DNA of 64,000 nt from Rhabdornis inornatus (lineage: Eukaryota; Chordata; Aves; Passeriformes; Rhabdornithidae): positions 1 to 64,000 of the forward strand of contig VWZS01000327.1 in the NCBI GenBank assembly GCA_013397075.1. Reading direction: 5' to 3'. Numbering within the stretch: the stretch's first letter is position 1; every line of letters starts with the position of its first letter. Below are positions 1-10,793 of this stretch, in pieces. The translations under genes and the position numbers were made by a program. The notes under the pieces are model-generated. The model ran no database searches. It was given only the letters and a program-made list of their open reading frames with translations, and was not told the origin of the DNA.

Positions 1-619
1 AGAGTTTCAAACCCATTGAGAAAAAAAGAAAAGAACTTTGACTTCTCTCTTCTTTTTGATCTTTGTGATATAAAGCAGTCTGAACAGTGATATTTAAATC
101 CTTAGCATGGAATTCAACTTGTCTAATTTTGCAATAGAGACTGCAAAGTTTAGTAAATTAAAAGTTATTAATCTAATGTAGGCAGATTTTTTAGTTCCTG
201 GAGTAAGTTCATGCAAAACCCAAAAAATTAAGCTCTTTTTATGAAATGTTAAAAAGGTAACATATGACAAAATAAAAATTGCAAAAGGCATTTATTTTTC
301 CTTATAATTATTCTTCTCGAGAATATTGAGATTAAGTTAATTAAAAACACACATGAATCATAAGATAGAACAAAAAATAACCTCCTAGAAAACAACTAAA
401 TCCAGAAGACCAACTTCTTTAAGCATAAATATATCCCTTATATAGATCACATAAGTTAATGACACAAAACTATTTCATGAGAATTTTCAGAGGTGCCTAC
501 CAAAACAAATATTACACGAGTCAGTACAAAATTAACTCAAGCAGTTATTTACTACGGATATTCACACATATGGCAAGAATTGTTGGGATTTATTTTGTTT
601 TTCATTAAAACTCCACTAA
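1..619. other. AT-rich intronic sequence, no feature seen
   Basis: AT-rich sequence with no recognisable repeat, exon or RNA gene. The open frame at 493-909 runs into the adjacent LTR and shows no protein-family signature. Confidence 0.5.
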
Positions 620-1256
620 GAATGTACTTTACACTAGACCACAAAGGAATTGCAGGAACAGGCAGGCAGCTCCCTCTCGCCAGCAGGAAAGACAGGAGAC
701 TGAATGTTGGAACCCTGGAAACAGGGAGTTTTGAACTTTCTGTGCTGTCCAGCACTGACCCCCAAAAGAACACTGCTTTTGACCTGAGGCCTTGGAGAGG
801 GCTTCCAAAATTAAAAATAGAATCAGAATCATTGATGTATAGTTTGAATAGAAGTTGTGCAATATCACATGGTGAAGGATTTGGAATTTGGGGTTTTGGA
901 ATATATTAATAGATATGGGACAAGATGGAGGTTTTAGGGTGGAGGTTTTTCTTTCTTCTTGTCCCTCTTCTTCTTGGGTTTAGGTGGCACTTTTTAATTG
1001 GATAGAAAACACCACAGTGCAGGTCACGAGTGTTTGGTCATTGGGTCAAAAGTAAAAATAATATAGATGTTAGTTTTTAATTGGTCAGTTTGGCTTTAAA
1101 AGACCTTGTAATGACCAAGATACATTGCCATTTTGCCATTTTTTAGCTTGTTAGCTAGAAGTGTTGTAACACTCACTGTAACATAGATAAAAATTAATAA
1201 ACAACTGAGTCTGAACCCAAAATTCCGTCTCTCGTGTTTTTAATCCTGACTCTAAC
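620..1256 (+). mobile_element. Solo LTR of an endogenous retrovirus, ERVL-like (boundaries approximate)
   Basis: The stretch has promoter and polyadenylation architecture in the right order: a TTTAAAAG box at 1095-1102, the motif GTAACATAGATAAAAATTAA, an AATAAA at 1196-1201, and a GT/CT-rich downstream region (GTCTCTCGTGTTTTTAATCC) ending near 1256. The sequence around the AATAAA resembles LTRs I associate with passerine ERVL-type elements. The 5' boundary is uncertain (TG candidates near 622-652), and no clear terminal CA or target-site duplication was found. No gag or pol remnant follows, so it is probably a solo LTR. It is antisense to RIMS2. Confidence 0.6.
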
Positions 1257-2389
1257 TGAAGAGAAAAAAGATGAAAAGTAATAGCCGGAGTCATGCTTTT
1301 CTGTACTAACCTGCTACCTGAGCTCCCAGCTGCCACTGACCCTTTCCCAGGAAGAGCGAAAGAGGGCTACTTCATTTGCTCATGTGTCATTTTTCTGTGT
1401 ACCTGCTGTTGTCACTTCAAGACCAGTTCTGAGCCCATGGGCTGTCCTCAGGCCCAACGATGGACTCCCAACAGCAGTAGCTCCCTTTTCACTTGCTGTC
1501 AGCCCTTTCCCACCTGCACCAGCTTCCTGGTCTGCAGCAGAGCAGGGAGAGGGGCTCGTCTGAGACCTCTGCAGGAGGGATGGGAGAGTTGGCATTGCCC
1601 TAAAAGCCATTTGGGCAGTCAGGAGTAAGGGGCTTCTTCTGCCTTCTCCCTGCTTCAAAAGAGCTCACTATTGAGTGCTCTCTGTTGAATGGGGCAGGAC
1701 ACGAGCTACTAATAAGCGAGAGCTGAGTGAAGTTGAAAACAAAATTTGGAAATCTGGCAATCTGGCATATTTCAGTATTTTACACTGACAACACTATATA
1801 ATTGGTAGTTGGTAGTCTGGCCTCTTTCCATCAATAACACATGCAATCTCTGAGACCTTGCCTGCCTTTTAATTTTGCTTAACATTGCATTCTTCATTTA
1901 AAGCATATTATCTATGCTGAACTCCAAGTTTATTTTTAGGCGGCATTCAGTTTTGTGGCTTCCTTATAATCTACAGCCTTTGTTTGTATGATTACTTGCT
2001 TACCAGTCTCACTGATGCATAAAAAGCAGAAGGCTTTTGCCAAATCTTAAGCTTCATGTACTGAAATAATTTCACTTGTGTTTCCTCTTGGGCACAAGAA
2101 TCTATGTAAAGGTCACAACTTTTCCTTTAATGTATAAACTTTTCAAGGTTACACACAGTAATTTTCTAGGAGGAAACAACTTATCTGCCAAAATTCTTCA
2201 TTATTACATCTTTTTCTGTTCTGAGAAACATATTATATGTATTGATAGCTGTCAGAAAAAATTAAACAGAGAAGACTATGAAATATTCAGTTAGACACAA
2301 TATGTGTTCTACTTACTAAGCAGAACCACCTGACATGAATATGCATACTTGAAACAAAATACAGAGTATTCATTTTAGGAAGTACATTT
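1257..2389. other. Intronic gap with a GC-richer patch (1290-1690), origin unknown
   Basis: The patch 1290-1690 is clearly richer in G+C than its surroundings. It has open frames on both strands (111 and 92 codons) without family motifs; their composition (many Cys, Ser and Pro) looks like GC-driven chance. Its position directly after an LTR means it could be a leftover of ERV internal sequence, but I see no gag, protease or pol signature. The rest (1690-2389) is ordinary AT-rich intron. Confidence 0.35.
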
Positions 2390-2860
2390 AAGAAACTGCC
2401 AAGTTCACTGCTGAACTATGTCCTCAAATGCCACATCCACACATTTTTAAATACCTGCAGGGATGGTGACTCAAACACTTCCTTGAACAGCCTGTTCAAA
2501 TGCTCAAAAACCCTTTCCATGAATAATTTTTTCTTAATATCCAATCTAAACCTCCCCTGGTGCAACTAGAGGCCATTTCCTCTCATCCAATCACTGGTTA
2601 CCTAAGAGAAGAGCCTGACCCACACATGGCTAGAGTCATGTAACTTTCAGGTAGCTATAGAGAGCAGTAAGGTCACTCCTGATCATCTTTTTCTCCAGGC
2701 TAAACAAAACCAGCTCCCTCAGCTGCTCCTCATGGGACTCCAGACCATTCAACAAATTCATTGCCCTTCTCTAGACACACTTCAGCATCTCAATGTCTTT
2801 CTAGTAGTGAAAAAATGGGTTCTGTACAAGAGTTGTATTTCAGACCAAAATTTTATTCAC
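2390..2860 (-). mobile_element. CR1 LINE 3' fragment
   Basis: The plus strand shows the reverse complement of the CR1 3' region. In order: CTGAACTATGTCCTCAAATG, CCACATCCACAC, GGGATGGTGACTC, AATCTAAACCTCCCCTGGTG, TTTCTCCAGGCTAAACAAAA, and GCCCTTCTCTAGACACACTT. These are the usual landmarks from just above the 3' end to the end of the ORF2 region. The extreme 3' octamer end is not recognisable and the copy is 5'-truncated, as is normal for CR1. It is in RIMS2 sense orientation. Confidence 0.88.
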
Positions 2861-3199
2861 AGTGAAAAGCCTTGCTCTTAGACATGATAGGGACTTTTTT
2901 TGTTTGTAAATCCAGATCATTGTATTACATCATAATTAACAGCTAATTTAAGTAGAAAACCCAGCAATGCATATCCATAATCTTTATATATGTATATTTT
3001 GGTAATGGCCTCTAGAGCACATGCCATCTATCTATACTGATGCAAACTCTCACTCCTTTACTACATTTTTTTCAAAAATACAAGTATGTACTTTAACAGT
3101 GTAATAATTGATAAAAGATTCGTGTTAATCACAAAAGTATTGGGGGCTGTATAAACCATAACACTAAGCTCTGAAGTAAACCATGGACACTAGATAAAG
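2861..3199. other. AT-rich intronic gap, no feature seen
   Basis: Short unique AT-rich sequence between a CR1 and an LTR cluster. Nothing recognisable. Confidence 0.4.
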
Positions 3200-3722
3200 G
3201 AAATTATATGATAGAATCATTCTGTTTAAAATCACCTTGTTATGTTATATTATGTTATATCATGTTATGTTATATCATGGTATATTATGTTAGGTTATGT
3301 TTTCCAAATAAGTTGCATCTACTACCAGCATGCAAAATCAGACTTCCCAATAGCCCTTCCTGCCTTTGTCTGATCAATGCTGCCTATCTCAAGGACCAGA
3401 CTCCCAGAACTTCGCTGGTGCTTATCTACAAAGGCCAGATGGTTATCTGTGCAACTGACTATCGCCAGAGATTTGTGAATTGGGATAAGGATGTTTATTC
3501 GACCACCACTGCTTGCCTGGCAAAATCGTGACAGCTAAAGAAACAAGTTATTGATTACAGCAGGAAACCATAGTATAAGAAGGGGCCACGGCCGGGGTTC
3601 GGTGGAGCGTGGAGTGGGCGGTGACCCCTCACGTTCCCCAGCGCGCTGCTTGCTCTGTCTATATCCAATAAAGAAATCTAAATTTTGCTAAATACCGAGA
3701 CTTTTGTCTCTCATTTATAACA
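3200..3722 (+). mobile_element. Solo LTR A of a tandem LTR pair (5' boundary approximate)
   Basis: Promoter and poly(A) order is clear: TATAAGA at 3574-3580, a GC-rich stretch just downstream (3581-3650), AATAAA at 3667-3672, and a terminal segment ending TTTATAACA near 3722. U3 begins near or just before a TGTTATGTTATA-type repeat. No retroviral coding sequence is present on either side. The target-site duplication could not be identified and the start may lie between 3190 and 3240. It is antisense to RIMS2. Confidence 0.65.
3236..3302 (+). repeat. TGTTATGTTATA-type simple repeat inside LTR A U3
   Basis: Imperfect tandem copies of TTATGTTATAT and TTATGTTATATCATG fill about 65 bp at the start of the U3 of LTR A. 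The low-complexity open frame through it is not coding. Confidence 0.85.
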
Positions 3723-3762
3723 ACAGCTTCTATAAATTTTAAAGGAAAACGAGGAGTTGTCA

Positions 3763-4422
3763 TGAGTTGTTGCGGTGCGTTTGTTTTTCTCTTTACATTG
3801 CCTTCTTTATCTCTGTTTATAATGGCTTGTTCCATTGTTGTACCCCTTTGGTTGGTCCCTTCCGAGTTGTCCTCCTCCCACCCCAACTTTGCCACTCAAC
3901 CCTAAGCCCCTCCCATTTTTCCAGATCCTTCCCTGCCTGTCACTGTAATCCCTGCCCAGTTGGTTGTCAATCCCTTTTGGCAACTCCCCTTGTTCTAGAA
4001 TGTTCTGTGTCAGTTGCTGGTTCCTTGTTACATGATTGGCTCCTATGTATGTAACCCCGCCTATGCTTTCCCCCATTGGTTATTCAAGTATCCATCCCCG
4101 CCTTACATTCCTCCCCCAGAGTGCCCCAATTGGTTGACACTTTGAACCCTCCCTTGGAACCTCCCCCATATTTAAGTTGCTGTCAGACACTTCTCCCTTC
4201 TTTTTGTGGTTCCCTCCTCCTGATGGTGGTTGTCTACTCAATAAACTTTCTTTGGAGCTACAAAAGGACCTCTCTCGCCCTTTACTCTTTGCCGGACGCT
4301 GACGGCTGTGATTAAGGCTTACAGCCTTAGCCGTTTTCTGGGATTTGCACAATCCTAGAAGTGGGCCACTCTCAGTGCCACCTTGCCTCAGAGGCTAGCC
4401 GGGTGTGGGAAAGAGGCAGGCA
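3763..4422 (+). mobile_element. Solo LTR B, unrelated to LTR A, class II-like (boundaries inferred)
   Basis: This is a second, different LTR about 40 bp after LTR A. It has a pyrimidine-rich U3 with several CCAAT/ATTGG motifs (for example near 4035, 4075 and 4128), a TATTTAAG box at 4168-4175, an AATAAA at 4240-4245, and a U5-like region with CTCTCTCGCCCTTTACTCTT. The proposed TG start (3763) and CA end (4422) are flanked by TTGTCA (3757-3762) and GTGTCA (4423-4428). That is a 5-of-6 match consistent with the 6-bp duplication typical of ERVK-like elements. No gag or pol is seen. It is antisense to RIMS2. The start could instead be TG at 3758. Confidence 0.65.
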
Positions 4423-5254
4423 GTGTCAATGAGTTTACACAAACACCTAATGATAATGAAAATTTAGTCTGGGAAACTGGTAATTAAGTTTTGCTCTTGT
4501 GAGAATTACTTCCCTGAATCGCACTTGTACCTGCTGGAACTTACAGTGGTGAAGTTCGTGAGGCTTATATGATTAGAGAAGCTTTTTTTTTTTTTTTTGT
4601 AAATCAACGTATCCAAGATTACTTCATAGAGAACTTCTCAATGTGAAAAGCAACTGTTTTTAAGAACTTGGATTGCTCTGCCAGCATCAAAAAATAGTTT
4701 CTATTGGAATATTTGCTTTGTTCTGGAACGGAGTTAATTTAATTCTGCTTTTCCTGGTTGCCGACACCTTTCCAGAAATGAAAAATTCAGTATCAGTTAA
4801 AAAGCAGCAAACTGTGACTCTCTCCTGATCCACACCAAATGCAAGTAAGAAAACCAACTTTATTATTGACATTATTGTAGAGGAGTTTTAATTTTCTCCT
4901 CCCCTCCAGAAATGTCCCTAAAACTTTCAGCCGCTTCTCATTTCCTGGATACACTTCACTCAAAGTTTTGTTGCAGATGTAGCACTTGCGTCACTTCATT
5001 TCTCAGGCACAGAGCACGGATGTGGCTTTAATCCAGGCTTCAAAAAGGGTTTGTTTTTCAGTTCTGCCAAGTCCATTCATGTAACAATTTTTCTGCTGGT
5101 AGCAATGGGTGTCTAGTAGCATATGATATTTTTCTCTGTGGTGTACACTTGAAGTCCCTGCTTTTACAATAGTGCCAGCTAACCTGTCACTAAGTACACC
5201 CACTTCTTAATGGATACTGCTACTCATATATATAAACCCCATGTGCTGGAAGAG
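4423..5254. other. Intronic gap with a T16 tract
   Basis: Unique AT-rich sequence. A run of sixteen T at 4583-4598 is the only simple feature. Confidence 0.4.
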
Positions 5255-5945
5255 GTTGGGAAACAGCAGGCTGAACAGCAGTTCTGCTGATAAGAACCCC
5301 TGGAAAATAGGGTGGAAACCAGGCGATCAGCCAGTGGTGTGTGTGCTTGCATTACGAATTGGACAAATTACATATGGGTCCATATTAGCAAGAGTATAAG
5401 CAGCAGATTGAGGGAAGTTATTTATTCCCTTTGATTGGCACTGGAAAGGCTGCACCTGGACTATTGTGTCCAGGTTGGTGTCTGCCTGTTATTGATGGAT
5501 GTGGACAAACTGGACACATTTGACGTGTCCAGTTCGTCAACTAAAAAGAAAATTATCATATCTTTGCTCAATCCAGTGAAGAGGAACAGATTAAGGAGTG
5601 ATTTAACACCTGTCTGAAATTAGCTATCTAATCTAAACATTACCTGAAAAGAAAAACTACAGAACCAAATTCTTTCTGCTAGTCAAAAATCCAAATCAAG
5701 CAGCAAAAGGCGCTAAAATGGCATTTTGTGTGGGGGTTAAGGCTGGGCATTAGAAAAAGCATGTACATTTGGAAGCAATACAGCACTGAGAAAAGTTGTC
5801 CCAAGACACTGTAGGATCAGTATGCCTGGAGCTTTTCAAAACTTGCCCAGATAGAGTTCAAGTTGCCTTAACTGAATCTTGGCAATAACCATGCTTTGAG
5901 CAGGAGGTCAGTTCAGAGACTCTTCAAAGAAAATTCCTGTTGTTA
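5255..5945 (+). mobile_element. Old CR1 LINE fragment (ORF2 end to near 3' terminus)
   Basis: Diverged but collinear CR1 landmarks occur in order. AGCAGTTCTGCTGATAAGAA is the SSPAEKDLG region. GAGGGAAGTTATTTATTCCC and GCACTGGAAAGGCTGCACCTGGA precede ACTATTGTGTCCAGGTT (the LEYCVQ region). A 3'-UTR block follows at about 5785-5945 with GAGCTTTTCAAAACTTGCCC and GCTTTGAGCAGGAGGTC. The many substitutions and indels indicate an old insertion. It is antisense to RIMS2. Confidence 0.72.
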
Positions 5946-8900
5946 CATAATTGGCAAGGGCTTTATAGAATCAGACAAGAGATATGAAGTATATATAAAC
6001 CCAAGCAGAATCATAATGGAAAATATTCAACAATAACTATTTGGCTTAGCAGTGCTGAAAAGAAAAAAGTGACCACCTTTACTAACAGAAAAAAGCCCAG
6101 CTCTTTAGGGTTTTTATCAACTACTGTGAGAATAGCTCTCTCAAAGTCTAACCAATGGACTCACATTTTCTTTCAACTCTATGTAGTGCAAAGGGCAGAA
6201 AAAACCTTGAGTTTATGCTTTGATAGGGCTATGTGTAGGCAGTAAAATAGAAATTTAAGAAATAAAAAACCCAATATTCAGCAATGCAAGATAGGACTTT
6301 TCTTAATTGAAAAATGATTAATTTTCCAGTATTCAACTGAAATGAGAAAGGGCATCACACAAAACTCCTCTTCAGGAGACCATGATTCTGCTTTAAGTCT
6401 GCCAGATATAGAGAAACGATTAGCAACAAAAGACTCAAATCTAACTTCAAACGAAAACCTCACATCCAATTTTATTTGAAACTAATGGGTTATTATCATA
6501 TCCAGGCAGGTAACACAACTAGAGTATTGAAGCCATTCACAATTCAGAGTTCTCAGCTTTCATATCAGTGAAAATAAAATATTGACAGAAAGTAGATGTC
6601 AGCAGAGATCTCTACATTCACTCAATTCAGAGCACTTTAACTTTCTTGCTGGCAAGATCTCGACTGTCTCATTAGAATTGACATATTATTTCTCTCTGAT
6701 TTCCTCAAATAAAAATTAACTCTTTTCTACGTTCTGAGTTTTTAAACTCAGTAGGTTTAACTTCAGGGGGGCCTAAGTGAAATGTCTGAGCTTAGACTTT
6801 AGACTGAAAAAAGTACATTCAGAGAGTGCAAATTGAAAGGGCTTAAAAATACAACTGTCAAGTAAAATTGCTACTTTTTAATCTACACACTAGAATTTAC
6901 AATAAGTAGGAGAAATCTACAATACTGAAAAGAGCTCAGAGGCGCTTTGATTCCTGCTGAAAGTACCAGCTTTAGCTAAACTTTCACAAAGTTTCTTTTA
7001 AAACAGAAAGATACCATAAAATCCAATCCATTTGAATTTCTACCTGCCTTGAGTCCAAGAAATCCATGCAGAAACAATAGCTCCCAAGCTTATCTCAAAA
7101 GTGTGAATAGTCTCTCCTGTGAGTTGTACTTGGCATAAATAATCTGATTTTTTGCTGTTTAAGTGAAGAAAGTAGCAGAAAATTAACTCCACACTATTTT
7201 CTTAGGTGGGAAATGCAATTTCCCCATTTTAAAAGTTAAGAGTCAGATTTTTCTTAGCATTTTCAGTATTTTGTTTAGATATAGTAGGTTAAATGTAAGC
7301 CATATAATGACAATTACAGCCTATTCAGCAGTGTCAAATAGTGAGACATTGCACTGTGACTTCTTTCTTGACATAGAATAAATCCTCCTGAAAATGTCAG
7401 TAGAAACAAATCTGAAACTTTTAGCTTTTTTACCTATTATGGTTTGAGTTGGTTTACAGGTGGAGCTACCCAGGAAAAAACCCATGATTTTCATGTTTCC
7501 TAATCTTTAACCTATTAAGAAATATGTCATTTAATTATTCTGTCATATTCATTAACACGAAATAGACACAGAGGAACAGTGATATAATTTTAAGTGCAGA
7601 ACATCTTTAAAGAGCCTACAGAATTAACTAGTCAGAGAATAAGGAGACCCTAAATATGGTGAAAGATTTACTTACTTACAAAAGAAATAACTTTGTTCAC
7701 ACTAAGAAAAATACTACTTCCCTCTCAATCAGTGAAGTATTTATTTATCAATATAATATGCTTACCAAATTTTTTAACAAACAAACAACAAAAAACACCA
7801 CAAGATGGCCAAAATCTGGATCCTAGGTAAAAAGGGCACAGACAGTTAAAAGAAGTTCACACATATGGAACATTATGTCTTTGGATGGTTTCCCTGAAAA
7901 AATACTGTAAAATTAATATGTTTTCAGTCTAAGTGCATATATATATTCTAAATCTAAGTGAATTACACTGACTGTGCCTGAAATGCTGAAGAAAAAGAGA
8001 TAAGAGAATGCGAAGAAAGGAGTGTGGCTGCTAAATGATCTTGCCCTTGGTTTATACCAGTGCTGCTGCTCACTTATAATTCAAGTGGGAAAAGCCAACT
8101 GTATCAGAGCTAATGAGCATCCAAAACTACCAGATCTCTGTTTCAGTTTCTCTTTTCCATGCAAGGGAGCAGGGTAAAGATGTCCTGTTATGACCTAACA
8201 TCATTTGCCTCATGCTGGAGAATGAACCCAAATATTCTCTGCTGGTGGGAACCTTGTAACAGGCTATTCTTAGAAGTAAAATACATGGCCAATATGATGT
8301 CTTCAAGTTGGCCTGGCTCCATTCTCTCTTTTCCCCACTTACTAGGGCTTTCTGCAAAGGCTTACAGGTCACACTGCATCACATTTTGTTCACAGCTTAT
8401 TTGACCTCCCTCACAAAATAGAAAATATTCTCCCATTGCACTCTTCCTGACATCAGAATTAATTACTTAATTTGGTATGACCCTAAATAAATTTTTAACT
8501 ACACTGACTCTAGTTTAATTTAACACATTCAGAATCTCAGTTAAAAAAAAAAAAATACAAGAAGGAATGTGGGGGAAAAAAAGCCCCTGTGTTTTAATAA
8601 ATGAGGATATGACTCTGTAAGTGAATCAACAGAAAACACACCAGCTAGACAAAAAGCCTACCTGGAACAGACAGGATTACCTTACCTATTTTTTTTTCTC
8701 TTTATAATGCTCAGTATTGAATAAAACTGCAGCCTTTGTTTATTAACTTTGTTTATTAGCAGCAGTGAAACTGCTCTTTGTTAACCAGGGAGCAGGGAAC
8801 AATAGCTAAGTACAGAAGTTCTGTAAACACAAGAAAAAGTGAACATGAAGAAGATGAACATATGGACTAAAGAGGACTGACACAAATAATGTTATCATAT

Positions 8901-10758
8901 TTCTGTGTGAGTTTAATGATAGAGATAAAGCCAGGCAAGATGCATAAAAAGGAAGTAGGGAGCTTCTGGCTGTACCTGTTACTTCCAGTTTTCCTCAGAA
9001 CAACAAACAGATACTTGCTTCTACTTTTTCCTCAGAAGTACAAACTAATTGCAAGATTAAATTGAGAAGTGGTAACTTTCTAATTGTTTGTTAAAATTCA
9101 TCTTTTATTGAATTGTTTATTCTACTTTTGCAATCCATAATAGACATAAAGCTAGAAAGTCACAACTAAGTTTTAAACAGACAATATAGTAAAACATCCA
9201 GTTCATCAAGATATTTTCCAACACTTCTTTGACAATTAGAAATATGGGCACTTAAAATTAAAGATACCACATTGCTCCAAAAGTTTAATGGCCAAATCAT
9301 TCAAAGCTCTCTAATTTCTCCTTAGCTGAGAGTTATGAGAGGAGCCACCTGTAAACAAGTATGGTTCCTTTTTAAGTCCATATGGAAACTACACCTTCGA
9401 ATATTTTCACACCACTGTTTTATTTCAATGTAATTTAGACTGTTCTAATTACTCTTTTCTGGATCTTATTTAAAATCCTATATTGTAATACAAGTTTCCA
9501 CAACTTTCATGCAAATATTATGGTGATTACACTGGGGTATTTTTCCTCATTCTCCATAGCTTCTCACACAGTTAAAAAAAAATTAGAAAATAGTTTCTTA
9601 ACTATTTTCTTAACTATGTGAGTCTGTCTATTCCTAGCACATTTTTCTCATTTGACTCTAATATAAACATTCTTACCTGCCTTTTAAATTCTCTCTCCAT
9701 TAAAAAATTCTTAATTTTTCCTCTAATAGATTTTGTCATCTAATTCTTTACCTTCTCCTGCTGTACTGGAAGTATCAGTATGACTCTGGTTTTAATGTTT
9801 AAGCATCAAGTGGGTAAGCTAAATCCATACTGTTACACACAGTGGTAGCTTTCCTTCTGCTCTTTACCCTTGTGACAAGGCCAACATTTCCCAGGTAATT
9901 TTAGGTCTCATTTAAAGTAAGATTAACCATGCCAGTAGTAATTGAAAAAGGTGCCTGACTCTCCAAGGAAACTATCCAAGTTCATTCCACAACTGCATTC
10001 ATGCAGTTAAAAAATATTTTATCTCCAGTTCCATGGTCTGTCCCTGTGTTTGCAATCCACACTATCCCAAAGGAGCTGCTGTGATAAAGTGCTGAAGCTC
10101 TAAGAACTGCACCTCAGCTGACAATGAAGATCAGGAGCAAGCAGTTGAACTCACAGCAAAAGTAGGCTACCAGGAACTGTAAAAATTACAGATAATTATG
10201 GTCAATTTTTTAACTATACCTTCAACTTCAATAATTTCTGCCAATTCTGATAGGAAAAAACAATTGTCTCAAAGACAACTGTATTTAAAGTTTGGAAAAA
10301 CAGTCATAGTGACAAAAGGAAACTTGTAGAGCTCTCTCATTTAAGGGTGATGGTGCAACATGAGCTCAAGCTTTACTGAATATTAAAAAGGACTCCATAG
10401 GTGACACTATTTGAATCCTGAGTTCTACTGATGCCATAATATTATCGTAGTACTACTGCTGCTAAGCACTTTGGACAATTGAAAGTGGAGTTTTCAGAAA
10501 CTGTGCATAGGAATAATGAGCCTTTCTTTCTGCAGTCAGTCTCACATTGATGACAACCAGCATTTGTCCTTAATTTCTATAAGAGAAGGCACAAGAGACA
10601 GGGAAGATCTGTAGCCTGTATATTGCTGTAAAATAAGCACGTCAGGCACAGCATTATACACATCCAGGATCATGACACTCTATCTATTAGAAAATCCCAA
10701 CCAGAAACCAAAATGTCTCTAGACCTGTGAGTCAGTCAACCACAAAAGATCCCCAGGT
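5946..10758. other. Unique AT-rich intron
   Basis: No repeat, exon or RNA gene is recognised in about 4.8 kb. Open frames here are short (81 codons or fewer), overlap on opposite strands, and have no domain signature. Confidence 0.45.
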
Positions 10759-10793
10759 AAAAAAAAAAAAAAAAAAAAAAAAAAANNNAAAAA
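10759..10793 (+). repeat. Poly-A tract with a 3-base assembly gap
   Basis: An A homopolymer of 27 bases, then NNN at 10786-10788, then five more A. The true length is unresolved, as expected of homopolymer collapse in the assembly. No retrotransposed gene body is visible upstream. Confidence 0.95.

Noticed and set aside
493..909. 138-codon open frame on the plus strand
   Set aside because: It straddles the edge of the LTR at about 620 and has no retroviral or host protein motif; LTRs are non-coding.
1293..1628. 111-codon open frame rich in Cys, Ser and Pro
   Set aside because: There is an overlapping 92-codon frame on the other strand, and the composition follows local GC content; no domain was recognised.
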